Shown piece by piece: positions 1 to 9,676 of a stretch of 36,180 bases of DNA. The position numbers and the translations under genes are program-made. This DNA is from Schoenoplectus triqueter (taxonomy: Eukaryota; Streptophyta; Magnoliopsida; Poales; Cyperaceae). Each line of letters begins with the position of its first letter. The stretch's first letter is position 1. Below the pieces are notes generated by a model. It saw nothing but the letters and a program-made list of their open reading frames with translations, was not told the DNA's origin and searched no databases. Where the stretch lies: positions 1 to 36,180 of the forward strand of contig CAXKVV010000963.1 of assembly GCA_964058805.1 (NCBI GenBank), read 5' to 3'.

Positions 1-2158
1 ATATTCCAGTGCCTCTTCTCCGCCCTATATCACTGGCGGCCGATTTGGAGGGTATCGGATGGTGTTACACTCACCTCTTCCGACTAGGCACAGGTACTCG
101 CTACCAGATGGTATCCACTTCTAGGGCTTCCACCTTCACGAGGCGTTATCAGCAGTGGTATTATGAGGCCATTCGCTCTTACCAGTCGTATACTCCTCCG
201 GTGGTCGTCCGGAGTACATGTCCGCGAGATGGCCAGCCTCTATTAGATGGCACCGTTTCGCGTGATCGCAGCCCTTTCCCGGCCCTTGCCGCAGAGCCTG
301 TCGATTTTCAGGGTTTAGACAGCCGATTTTCTCGTGCTCCTGTCAGGACCATTCTCACAGGTATACTTCATCATCCCTTTAGGTTATTTCCTTTCGATAA
401 GCCTCATCTCATTTCGACCAATTCTCTTTTGATTCAAAGCTGGCTTATGAGTATGATTACGCGGAGCCCGGGTTCTCAGTCCCTCATCCACGAGTAGTTG
501 GCGTTCATTCTCAGCCACATGTTGAGCCGCCGGCTCCAGCTACCATGGGGAGAGGTCGAGACGGCGCCTCTCAGCCGTCTTCCCCGTCTTCTTTTCCTTC
601 TCCCATTCCGGGTGATTTTCTTTACTGACTCGCCTATCCTTATTCGGGCGCACTTCATTTACATCTCTGATTAGGGTTTATTTTTCAGCTCGTGGGACAT
701 CTCCTGTGGAGGCTGCCCGAGATGACATCATAGCAGATCTATCGGCGCCTGCGAGCACTGCCATTTCAGGATTCTGCACCGACCTTGCCGTCGCAGGTTC
801 GTGTGCTTCATTTAATACTTAGTTGCCAGTATGCACTAGTATTTTCATTCTCATATGTAGATTTTACAGACCCTGAGGCCGATGACATGGCATCTCCACA
901 CCGCTCGGAGTCTTTCTTCTACGACGGTCCTGCCTCACCGTCGATTTTACTAGTACCCACTGGGGATGGTGACTCCTTTGATGTGGTTCTGGGGCCGGTG
1001 CTCGCTCTTGTACGATCAGAGGAGGCTTCTTTAGAGCAGGGGAGTCCATTGGCTGTCGAGCCCGCAGGCGACGAGCCATTATTGATCGAGGGAGGGCTAT
1101 CTCATGCCTCTTCATCTCCTGATGGGCAGCCTCTCATAGCCATAGATGGTGGAGTCTCATCAGACACTCGAGTGGGGGACTCGACTGAGCGGGCTGCAGT
1201 CGGCTATGACTCGGAGCTAGATGAGAGCTGGCTAGTGGAGCAGCTATTCCACAGCCCAGAGACGGAGGTTCCGGCTGGCGAGGGTTTCACAGAGTCTCAT
1301 GCCTCTCCCAGTACCTTATATTTCCTTTGTCATTTGCCCGTATTTTACTTTTCCATGTATTCATGCTTTTCATTTTATTTTGTAGCCGGGTCTGGTGCAC
1401 CTGCGGGTCCTCCTGAGGCGACCGACATCCCTATCCCTGATCCAGTCCCGCCAGTCTCAGGCGACGAGGTGATAGGTTAGATCTTCTCTTCCTTCTATTT
1501 CTTCTTTGATTATAACAATTTGTCTAACCCATTTATTTTGTTTGCAGGTGTTACATCGAGGGATGTGAAGCTCGCATTGGTCGCGCTGGTGGATGCACTC
1601 CGAGACACCTTCTTCGGAGACTATCCGCTAGATTTCGAGATCCTGGACTCTCTACCCAGTGGTTTCTCTTTCGACTGGTATAGGTTGATGCGGGATACCA
1701 TCGCGCCAGCTCTACTCATTGCACCTCGTCTCGAGAGTACTTTCATTTCTAGGAGGTGTGAGGAGCTGCTCAGGGCTTACCAGGATGCGAGCTCTCTCGT
1801 ATACCAGCACGAGTTGGAGATTCATGAGCTGCGCAGGCATTTGGAGGCCGCTCGACTCCGCTATCTTCAGCGGCTCTCTTCTTGTGCCACTCTCCGCTCT
1901 ATGGGAGTTAGTGGTGGGCCCGTTCGACTGCTCGTGCAGGAGCTAGAGGACCATAGATTATCGGTGGAGGGCTTCTCTCGATATCTGGCGGGACGTATCC
2001 CGGAGTTGCAGATTCATTCGAGCGCCCGGGATAGTGCTTTCTCTCAGTTCCTGAACTTCGAGGCAGCTTCGGAGGAGGATAGGCACTCCCTCCATACTTA
2101 TTTAGAGACTATTAGCACTGTGTTATTGGAGCTGGAGTCCCGCTTTTTGGGCCCATAG
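1..2158 (+). CDS. Antisense accessory gene (aORF) of the Tat element, 3' part, intron-containing
   Basis: Plus-strand gene running off the left edge, antisense to gag-pol. Best exon model: up to 360 (upstream structure unresolved), 440-611, 689-796, 870-1310, 1386-1475 and 1548-2158 (TAG stop). Introns 361-439, 612-688, 797-869, 1311-1385 and 1476-1547 are 72-79 nt, all start GT and end AG with T-rich tails, and the last four are all phase 1, so 440-2158 joins into about 473 codons without a stop. The exon 1548-2158 encodes a helical, probably coiled-coil C-terminus rich in Leu, Glu and Arg. The middle exons are acidic and Pro/Ser-rich. Known: Tat elements such as Grande carry an antisense ORF between pol and the 3' LTR, and some extra Tat ORFs relate to the plant mobile domain. 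That domain is not visible in this C-terminal part. The first exon boundary, and so the frame before 318, is uncertain. Confidence 0.6.
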
Positions 2159-2749
2159 ACTGCACTTTTCATTTCTTCTTTTCTCCTTTTACTATACTTG
2201 ATATAGGATGCCTTGACATTTATCATTTTGATCTCTTGTTGGGGATGATGCTTGCCTTTATTATTATCCTTTCATCGCTTCCTCTGCAGCGCGAGGAAGT
2301 ATTTTATTGATTTCATGCTATGCACCTCCAATCTTATTTGTAAAAGCGCCCGATTACAACTGCTTCACCCTTTCGCAGCGTCTAATCATAATAAAAGGAA
2401 AATCTTACAACATCCTATTACATTTATTCTATACATCATTTCTCTTTATTTATGGCAATACAAAACTCAAGTAACCGTGGTATTTTACGGATACTGAACC
2501 TGTCTGTATTGACCTCTAGGCCGGGTACAGAATAAACCCGTTTATCCCTTTATTACTGATGGATAAACTTACCAGTATCAATTGGATTATGGATGCAATT
2601 GATAACACCATTTTGTGGATGCTCCTTGTATATTTAGTTGACATTTATTTGTGGAAGCTCACCCACTCTCCTCTCATTTGTGCACCGTTGCGTGCTAAAG
2701 TGGAAACTCACGTTCACTCATCTCCACTCAATTTGTTTTGTGGGGGTAC
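2159..2749. other. Non-coding spacer after the antisense gene
   Basis: No coding potential above short chance ORFs. It is T-rich just after the stop at 2158, as expected for a plant 3' UTR, and probably contains the poly(A) site of the antisense gene. It is internal retrotransposon sequence between two convergent coding units. Confidence 0.4.
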
Positions 2750-3230
2750 TACCCTCAAACATCCATCACGCATCCCTGCGAGACAGGCTTTCATCGGGTA
2801 GGTCCGCTCTCCATGACCTGAGTCACTTCTTTAAGCGAATTACTTTACTTGACACTGAATGTCGGGCAAAAGCATAAACCCTTAGTATGACCCCTCCATG
2901 ATCTATTTTGGGATTAGAAACAGATCACCTCCTTGGGCGTGTGGTACTTTTGCGGATGAATGTACCCAACCTAGTTTTTTATATTTTTGCTACCCTCAAA
3001 CATCCATCACGCATCCCTGCGAGACAGGCTTTCATCGGGTAGGTCCGCTCTCCATGACCTGAGTCACTTCTTTAAGCGAGCCGCTTTGTTTAACATGAAA
3101 TGTCGGGTACAAGCGTAAACCCTTGGTCCGACCCCTCCATGATGCGTCGTGGGATTATGACACACCATTTCTTCGGGCGTGTGGTGCTTTTACGGATGAA
3201 TGCACCCAACCTGGCTTTGTATAACACTCA
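2750..3230. repeat. Two tandem copies of a ~241-bp unit
   Basis: Copy 1 is about 2750-2990 and copy 2 about 2991-3230. The first ~90 bp of each (from TACCCTCAAACATCCATCAC to a TTTAAGCGA end near 2838 and 3079) are almost identical; the remainder is similar but diverged. They lie between the convergent antisense gene and pol, outside any convincing reading frame. A local tandem duplication inside the element is the simplest explanation. Confidence 0.9.
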
Positions 3231-3896
3231 TGGTGTCGGGGACAAAGGTGGCAACCCCTTATTGAAAAGATTTTATTATTTTTTATTATCATCATTTTTT
3301 TTTTATTCATAAGTAGGGAAAATAGGTTTTTATTGTTTTACTTATATATCCTTTCATTTTATTAGAAGAAGGCAGATTTTTGGTTATTAGTGATACATGT
3401 TACTAATAGTACGAGGGTTATTTATTTATATGCCCTCGGAAGCGACTAGTTACTAGCCACCAATTTGCTCGACCTATCCCTTGGCTTGCGCCGTGGGCGA
3501 CCAATATGAGCAACTTTCGTCATTGGACAACAGATAGTTTGAGGGACAAACTGCAAACCCTGCCCATTTTTGTGTTTATTCTGTATCAAATGGACAAACC
3601 CAGTGGTATTTGTATTGTGAGCCCAAACACCAAGGCTCTCGCCTTACATTCTCGCGTGGTTTTGGCGTTGAATTCTCTTATTCTATATTTTTTATTTTTA
3701 TAGGGCTAAATGTGTTTGTGTGGTTTTGGATTTTTGGATGCATTCTATTTACAGATGCACAAGTAGGGTTTTTGGGATTTTATGCAAAAGTGGAGGTTAG
3801 ACATGGGTTTGTGTTTCATGCACGTGCGTGTAAACGAACACTTATTCCCTCCTTATTTATTTACAATAGATACTACTCGGTTGGCCCCGCTCCGAG
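3231..3896. other. Non-coding 3' flank of pol
   Basis: AT-rich sequence between the 241-bp duplication and the pol stop at 3897. It has no recognisable domain in any frame; the short ORFs at 3506-3703 and 3610-3906 look like chance. No clear polypurine tract was found, as expected if the 3' LTR lies to the left of base 1, beyond the antisense gene. Confidence 0.4.
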
Positions 3897-6800
3897 CTAT
3901 GTGTAGTACTTCTTCAGATATCGCCCATTGATCGGTGGCATGGGCCTTTCACCTTCATGGTCTATGAGTTGGTATGCGCCGCCTTCGTATACCTTCTCAA
4001 TTACATATGGCCCTTCCCAATTCGGAGAGAACTTTGGACCGATGTGCCGGCCAATGATCGGCCTTTTAAGGACAAGAACAAGCTCTCCTTGTTGAAATGC
4101 CCTGACTCGCGCCATTTTGTCATATGCCCTTGCCATTTTTGCCTGATATATCTCGAGGTTCTGCTGGGCTATCAGTCTTTTCTCGTCCATGGCATCCAAC
4201 TCGTCCAATCTGAGTTGTTGGCATTCATCCATGGTCATATCGTTTTGCATAGCTACCCGCAACGACGGTAGTTCTACCTCAAGAGGGAGAACGGCTTCAA
4301 CCCCAAAAGCCAAAGAATACGGGGTAGCTTGCGTAGGCGTTCGGTATGTAGTTCGGTAAGCCCATAATGCCTCCTGTAGACGATTATCCCAGTCCCGTTG
4401 GTTGCCATCCACGGTCTTCTTCATGATATTGATCAGAGTTTTGTTAAAGGCCTCGGCCAGGCCGTTGGCTCTCGGATTATAAATGGACGAGAATCTCCAA
4501 TCAATGTTAAATTGCTCCGCCAGGGCATAGACTTTGGAGCTCTTGAAGGCCGTTCCATTATCAGATATTATTCGTTGCGGTGTACCGAATCGGTAGAGGA
4601 TGTGCGTCTTGAAGAACTTAACCACATCGGACGCTTTAACTTCTTTAAGTGGAACGGCTTCAGCCCATTTAGTAAAGTAATCCGTTGCCGCCAGGATGAA
4701 CCGGTGACCTCTCGACGTAGGGGGGTCTATGGGCCCTACTATATCTGTGCCCCACATATTAAATGGCCAGGACGCTACCGTGGGGTGCAACGGGTTTGGC
4801 GCTTGATGTATAAAAGGGCCATGTATCTGGCACATGCGGCACTTCCTTGCGTGCTCTTCACAATCAGCCACCATTGTGGGCCAATAATATCCCATTCGCT
4901 TGATCTTTAACTTCATTTTCGGCCCAGACTGATGTGCTCCGCATAGTCCGGAATGAACTTCTTTCATAACCTGTTCGGCTTCAGGCCCTGATACACACCT
5001 CAGCCATAACTGATCATAAGACCTCCGGTATAGCGTATTGCCCACATATGCATACCGTACTACTCGCTTTCTTAGTTGATCAGCTATCCTTTTATCCTTG
5101 GGGAGGGTGCCATGCCGGAAATATTCGATGAACGGTTGTCTCCAATCATCGTCTTCTTCAGTTATCATTGTTTCCTGGCATTCTATCTTTTCTGGTCCAG
5201 TGCCTTCATTATTCGCATCATCTGTTATTTGACACAATGATAATGGCCTCCTATTGCGGACGATGATGTGGATTTCCGGCTCTGTTGGTTCACCCAGCTC
5301 CTTGGCGAGTTTGGCCAACGCATCTGCCTCACCGTTCACGGCCCTCGTGACCTTCTCGATGGACACGTATGGGATTTTCTTCATTAGTTCCATGGCCTTC
5401 TGGTGATATTGTATTAGTTCCGGCTTCAGGACCTTGTATTCGCCAATTATTTGATTTATTATCAGCTGTGAATCCTCAAAGATGCGCACAGCTTTGATTT
5501 CCAGCTCCAGTGATAGCTCTAGTCCGGCGATAAGTGCCTCATATTCTGCTTCATTATTTGTACATGGTTCAGTTAAAGCCAGAGAATGTCGTATTATCCC
5601 GCCTTCCGGGGTTACGAAGACTAGTCCTGCGCCAGCTCGCACAGTTGGAACTCCCGGGCCCGCGATCGGCTTGATCGACGAGGCACCATCAAAGTACATC
5701 TCCCATATAGGACTTCCTTCTTCAACATGTAGAGTTTCCTCGTCAGGAAAGTCACATTTTAATGGGGAATCATCTTGAATCGGGTGTGCAGCCAGGAAAT
5801 CTGCTAGCGCCTGCCCCTTTATCGCCTTTTGCGGTGTATAGGTGATGTCGAACTCGGTAAGAATGATAGCCCACTTGGCCAGCCTTCCCGTCAGCATTGG
5901 CCGAGTCATCAGATACTTGAGAGGGTCCACCTTGGATATTAAGATGATTTTATGGGCTAGCATGTAATGCCTCAATTTCTTCACCGCGAAGATTAGGGCT
6001 AAACAATGCTTTTCGATCGGCGAATACCCGTGTTCTGCCCCTACCATCATGCGACTTAAGTAATATAACGCATTTTGGTTACCATCCTGGTTTTCTTGTG
6101 CCAATAGGGCTCCCAAGGATCCATCCAGGGCGGTTGTATATAGAATGAGCTCCTTCCCGGGTATGGGCGCCGCCAATACTGGAGGGTTGAGTAGATATGC
6201 CTTGATTTCTTCAAAGACTCGCTGGCACTCGCCATCCCATTTAAACGGGATATTCTTCTTAGTTAGCCGGGTGAAGGGTTGGATTTTACCCGATAGATTG
6301 GCTATGAACCGCCTGATATACGCCAGTTGCCCTTGCAAGGATCGCAATTGTTTTAAATTCTTCGGCGGGGATAGTTCAGTGATTGCTTTGATCTTGCCCG
6401 GGTCTATCTCAATTCCCCTGTGGCGTACTACAAACCCCAGAAATTTACCAGATGATACCATGAACGCGCATTTCAACGGGTTTAGTTTAAGCGCATGTTC
6501 TCTCAGGCGGTTGAAAACGACCTCAAGATATTGGAGGTGTTCTTCATATGACATGGCTTTGATGACCAGATCATCCACATAGCACTCAACTATCTTGTGG
6601 ATCAGATCGTCGAATATTTTCGTCATCGCCCGTTGGTAGGTGGCTCCCGCATTTTTCAGCCCAAACGGCATGACTTTGTAACAATATATGCCAATCGGCG
6701 TGCGGAATGCCATATGCCTCTCATCTTCTGGCGCCATTTTGATTTGATTATAGCCCGCATAACCGTCCATGAAGGAGAAGACTTCATAGGAGGATGTATG

Positions 6801-7625
6801 ATCAATTATGATTTCAGTTACTGGGAGCGGAAAATCATCTTTAGGGCACGCCTTGTTTAGGTCCCGAAAGTCCACGCAAATGCGGATCTGCCCATTTTTC
6901 TTTTTAACCGGGACAATGCTAGCCACCAATTCTGGCGTTTCTTCTTCCCGTATGAAGCCGGCGTCGATGAGTTTCTTTGTCTCCTCCACGACCTTCTCTT
7001 CGAGTTCTATTCTCATTCGCCTCGGCGCTTGTTTAATCGGCTTGAAGGTTGGATCAATTTTTAAGTAATGGACCACTACGTTGGGATCTAATCCGGGCAT
7101 TTCTTTATAACTCCAAGCGAAGCAGTCCATGTAGTTTTTAAGGAATGTCTTCAACCCATCAGTCACCTCTTCTGGTAACGACGCGCTTATGAAAGTTGGT
7201 CGTGGGTCTTCTTCCGTCCCCAGATTAATTTCAGCTAACTCATCGACCATGTTAGGTTCCTTTTCTAGCTGCTTCAGAGCATTTTTCAGGACTGGGGTAT
7301 TGTCCTCTTCTGTTTCATTATCCGGCATCTCAACAGAAGTCATGCAACAGCTTTCTTCCATACGGTACTCGTTGAGGGACCCCTCAAAACATGCTGCGTT
7401 ATCGCAGTTATACCCTAATCCCCGGGTGTATTTTATTTTGCCATCCAGGCCCAGGACTTTATTCTGGCCGCCATTCCAGAGTTCATCGAAGCGTTTGGCC
7501 TCGGCCTTGGATATGTCTCTTAGACATCTTGCCCTTTTTGCCAGTTTATACAGCTCCTTTCCAAAGGGATGAGATGCAGCGTCACCGCTCGTTGCATTCT
7601 CCGATTCTTCACCCACTTTTTCCAA
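3897..7625 (-). CDS. pol: Pol ORF: reverse transcriptase, RNase H, archaeal-type RNase H, integrase
   Basis: Open frame of 1242 residues that copies element RNA into DNA and inserts it. RT spans about 180-420, with catalytic D287 and the YVDD box at 349-352. The RT-linked RNase H (about 490-615) keeps D501 and E538, but its third acidic motif reads SKVDP instead of the usual TDQP type. A second, archaeal-type RNase H (641-775) has all four acidic residues: D646, E694, D718 and D768. Integrase has an HHCC finger (H891, H898, C929, C932), a DDE triad with D-x60-D-x35-E spacing (D961, D1022, E1058) and a C-terminal GPY/F motif at 1205-1207. No internal stop. The first codon counted here is TTG, four codons after a TGA, so this ORF probably has no start of its own and needs a -1 shift or another event to join the protease ORF, which it overlaps at 7520-7625. 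Dual RNase H supports the Tat lineage. Confidence 0.93.
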   Translation of the reverse strand: MEKVGEESENATSGDAASHPFGKELYKLAKRARCLRDISKAEAKRFDELWNGGQNKVLGLDGKIKYTRGLGYNCDNAACFEGSLNEYRMEESCCMTSVEMPDNETEEDNTPVLKNALKQLEKEPNMVDELAEINLGTEEDPRPTFISASLPEEVTDGLKTFLKNYMDCFAWSYKEMPGLDPNVVVHYLKIDPTFKPIKQAPRRMRIELEEKVVEETKKLIDAGFIREEETPELVASIVPVKKKNGQIRICVDFRDLNKACPKDDFPLPVTEIIIDHTSSYEVFSFMDGYAGYNQIKMAPEDERHMAFRTPIGIYCYKVMPFGLKNAGATYQRAMTKIFDDLIHKIVECYVDDLVIKAMSYEEHLQYLEVVFNRLREHALKLNPLKCAFMVSSGKFLGFVVRHRGIEIDPGKIKAITELSPPKNLKQLRSLQGQLAYIRRFIANLSGKIQPFTRLTKKNIPFKWDGECQRVFEEIKAYLLNPPVLAAPIPGKELILYTTALDGSLGALLAQENQDGNQNALYYLSRMMVGAEHGYSPIEKHCLALIFAVKKLRHYMLAHKIILISKVDPLKYLMTRPMLTGRLAKWAIILTEFDITYTPQKAIKGQALADFLAAHPIQDDSPLKCDFPDEETLHVEEGSPIWEMYFDGASSIKPIAGPGVPTVRAGAGLVFVTPEGGIIRHSLALTEPCTNNEAEYEALIAGLELSLELEIKAVRIFEDSQLIINQIIGEYKVLKPELIQYHQKAMELMKKIPYVSIEKVTRAVNGEADALAKLAKELGEPTEPEIHIIVRNRRPLSLCQITDDANNEGTGPEKIECQETMITEEDDDWRQPFIEYFRHGTLPKDKRIADQLRKRVVRYAYVGNTLYRRSYDQLWLRCVSGPEAEQVMKEVHSGLCGAHQSGPKMKLKIKRMGYYWPTMVADCEEHARKCRMCQIHGPFIHQAPNPLHPTVASWPFNMWGTDIVGPIDPPTSRGHRFILAATDYFTKWAEAVPLKEVKASDVVKFFKTHILYRFGTPQRIISDNGTAFKSSKVYALAEQFNIDWRFSSIYNPRANGLAEAFNKTLINIMKKTVDGNQRDWDNRLQEALWAYRTTYRTPTQATPYSLAFGVEAVLPLEVELPSLRVAMQNDMTMDECQQLRLDELDAMDEKRLIAQQNLEIYQAKMARAYDKMARVRAFQQGELVLVLKRPIIGRHIGPKFSPNWEGPYVIEKVYEGGAYQLIDHEGERPMPPINGRYLKKYYT

Positions 7626-9670
7626 GTGTTGTGGTCAGGGTTCTTCAGAGACTGGGTTGAATCGCTCTGATAGAAAATGATAGCCTTGTGGATGATAGTT
7701 TTCCCTTTGATGCGCTCTACCTTTGCCGGCACAACAAAGGTCTTTAGGGTTTGAATGTGGTTCACTTCCCTTGGTATGAGGTCTTTAAAATGCCTTTCAG
7801 GAACCACAGTAATCTCTAGCGCTGCCATCTCTTCTTCTATCTCGATGTTCATGACTGAGTTGGAGCGGTAGATTTTTTTGATCGGCTTACGTCTCGCAAC
7901 CTTAGGTTTGCTAGGTACGGGAGTGTGCGAGATCGTATAGGCAACCCCTTTGCCTTTATTATTCGAGTTGTGCAGAGCTGGGTCTTGTTGAAAGCTCTTC
8001 GGGAGTTGGATTGTCCCGTTTCTATGCCCTTCTTCTATAAGGTCTTTGAATACCCAGCACTCCTCAATTGTATGGCCCAATATGCGATGATAAGGGCAGA
8101 ATTCGCCTTCACCGGCTCTCTCTATGTCCGCGGGTCGCTTACAAACGGGAAGTGTTAACCCACTCTTTAAGGCTTGCTCAAATATCCGAGCCGTTTTATT
8201 TTTCAAGAAAGAGTATGGTTTACTCTTCTTGACCTTGAGGGTTTGCATGACGGTCGATTGCTTAGCTTTCATTTCTTCCCCCTTTGACTCATCTACTATA
8301 ACAATTACCCGTTTGCCGCTATCGAGTGCTTGCTTTTCGGGGGTCCCGGAACGGGGTTCGCTCGTCACTTCTTTGAGTAGCTCGGAGTTATAAATCGCGG
8401 TTTGCAGGTTTTCAATCATTATCATGATTTCATTGTGTTGCGTCTTGATATCCTGCATCACTTCCCATTGTTCAGACACCTCCCTCCTATTATTTTCAAC
8501 TTGGTGCCTTATTTCGTCAATCGCATTCCAGACGCGACCTTCGAAATTTTCCCGCCATGAGCGTTCTTCATTTATAGGCCTCGGCCTAACCGGGTTATCC
8601 CTTCCGCTACCGGGTCCCGTGTTGATCATATATGACTCTTCGCTTTCATTATCTGTTTCGGGCCCTTTATATGGCTTCTTGAGGATGTGATAAATGATCT
8701 CTTCGTCAGATTCCTCTTCCCAGGGCTGACGATCATGGCCAGATTCCTCTCCCGAGGTGGTATCGCCCGAGTCGTCGGAATCTTCAGAGTTTTCTCCTGA
8801 ATTCGACTCTATGATCTGAATTTGAGGGGTGTTGGTAGGCTTAAAATTGAAAATGACCTCCTCTTCAGAATCACTTGCATTGATTTCGCTCGGTTTTATT
8901 TGGGCCTTATACGTAGCCACCTGTTTGAAGCGGAAGGTTGCTTCCTCACCCGACTTTCTTCCGGGTCTTTGGGCTCGAGCGCCTCGGGGTTTGATATTAA
9001 ATTTGACCTCTTCTTCTTCTCCAGACGAGGTATCAAATTTAGGGCCTTTATTGAAAGTTTTCTGACCTGCTTTTGTTATAGGCCAGCTTGGCGCCACGGC
9101 AGATTTAGGCAGAAAATACTGGGCGTCATTGAATTTAATCTCATGCACCCCGAATGGTTTGACATCTCCGTCAATTCTCTTTTGTTTACCATTCTCGATA
9201 TATTTCAGGCATTGGTGCAGAGTAGAGGGTATGACCTGATTACTGTGAAGCCACGGGCGACCCAGCAACGCCCGATAAGAGGTTTCAGCGTCAATGACAT
9301 AGAATTTAGTAGGCGCTTTTAGGCTTCCGCATTGCAGGTTCAGAGTTATATCTCCCAGGGCCTTTTGGGAGTTTTGATTGAAGCCATGAATAATCACCTT
9401 TTCATCAGATAGATTCTTCACATCTAAGGTGATGGTCTTCAGAGTTTTGAGCGGCATGATATTAATCGAAGACCCTGCGTCGACCAAGATGCGGCCAATC
9501 TTTTGCCCTCCGCAGTTTCCTGTGATGTACAGTGGGCGGTTGTGGTCGACGGTGCCTATTAGGAGGTCATCGTCCGTGAAATTTATACAGGCGGCTCGCT
9601 TGGCGGTGAATAGGGCTTCTTGCATATTTTGCTCGATGAAATATGACTTGTATTTCTCTGGATCTTGCAA
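7520..9670 (-). CDS. Protease ORF with an added acidic/coiled-coil/zinc-knuckle module
   Basis: 716 residues, in the same frame as gag directly after the gag TAG (no ATG at the junction; the first codons are GCC TTG). Residues 20-185 are a retropepsin-like aspartic protease: the motif around D64 reads DAGSS and the conserved end LLGRPWL is at 135-141. DAG in place of the common DTG/DSG is noteworthy. Residues 215-350 are very acidic (Glu/Asp/Ser-rich), 370-435 look like a coiled coil, and 482-561 closely resemble the gag zinc-knuckle region (C525, H528, H533, C538). The C-terminus (about 610-716) leads towards RT, but the frame ends at 7520 while RT continues in the -1 frame. The protease should mature Gag-Pol; the role of the added module is unknown. 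Confidence 0.85.
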   Translation of the reverse strand: MQDPEKYKSYFIEQNMQEALFTAKRAACINFTDDDLLIGTVDHNRPLYITGNCGGQKIGRILVDAGSSINIMPLKTLKTITLDVKNLSDEKVIIHGFNQNSQKALGDITLNLQCGSLKAPTKFYVIDAETSYRALLGRPWLHSNQVIPSTLHQCLKYIENGKQKRIDGDVKPFGVHEIKFNDAQYFLPKSAVAPSWPITKAGQKTFNKGPKFDTSSGEEEEVKFNIKPRGARAQRPGRKSGEEATFRFKQVATYKAQIKPSEINASDSEEEVIFNFKPTNTPQIQIIESNSGENSEDSDDSGDTTSGEESGHDRQPWEEESDEEIIYHILKKPYKGPETDNESEESYMINTGPGSGRDNPVRPRPINEERSWRENFEGRVWNAIDEIRHQVENNRREVSEQWEVMQDIKTQHNEIMIMIENLQTAIYNSELLKEVTSEPRSGTPEKQALDSGKRVIVIVDESKGEEMKAKQSTVMQTLKVKKSKPYSFLKNKTARIFEQALKSGLTLPVCKRPADIERAGEGEFCPYHRILGHTIEECWVFKDLIEEGHRNGTIQLPKSFQQDPALHNSNNKGKGVAYTISHTPVPSKPKVARRKPIKKIYRSNSVMNIEIEEEMAALEITVVPERHFKDLIPREVNHIQTLKTFVVPAKVERIKGKTIIHKAIIFYQSDSTQSLKNPDHNTWKKWVKNRRMQRAVTLHLIPLERSCINWQKGQDV

Positions 9671-9673
9671 GGC

Positions 9674-9676
9674 CTA
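9674..9676 (-). other. Single in-frame TAG between gag and protease
   Basis: Reading on the minus strand: CTA ATC TAG GCC TTG CAA GAT. The frame is open for 892 codons before and 716 after. It could be a leaky stop that sets the Gag to Gag-Pol ratio, or a point mutation of a Gln or Lys codon. CAG to TAG would fit cytosine deamination at a methylated CHG site. The context is not the TMV-type readthrough signal. Confidence 0.9.

Noticed and set aside
9..497. Single 162-codon ORF as the true coding frame throughout
   Set aside because: From 440 onward a different frame reads cleanly to the splice donor at 612, and the 361-439 segment looks like an intron.
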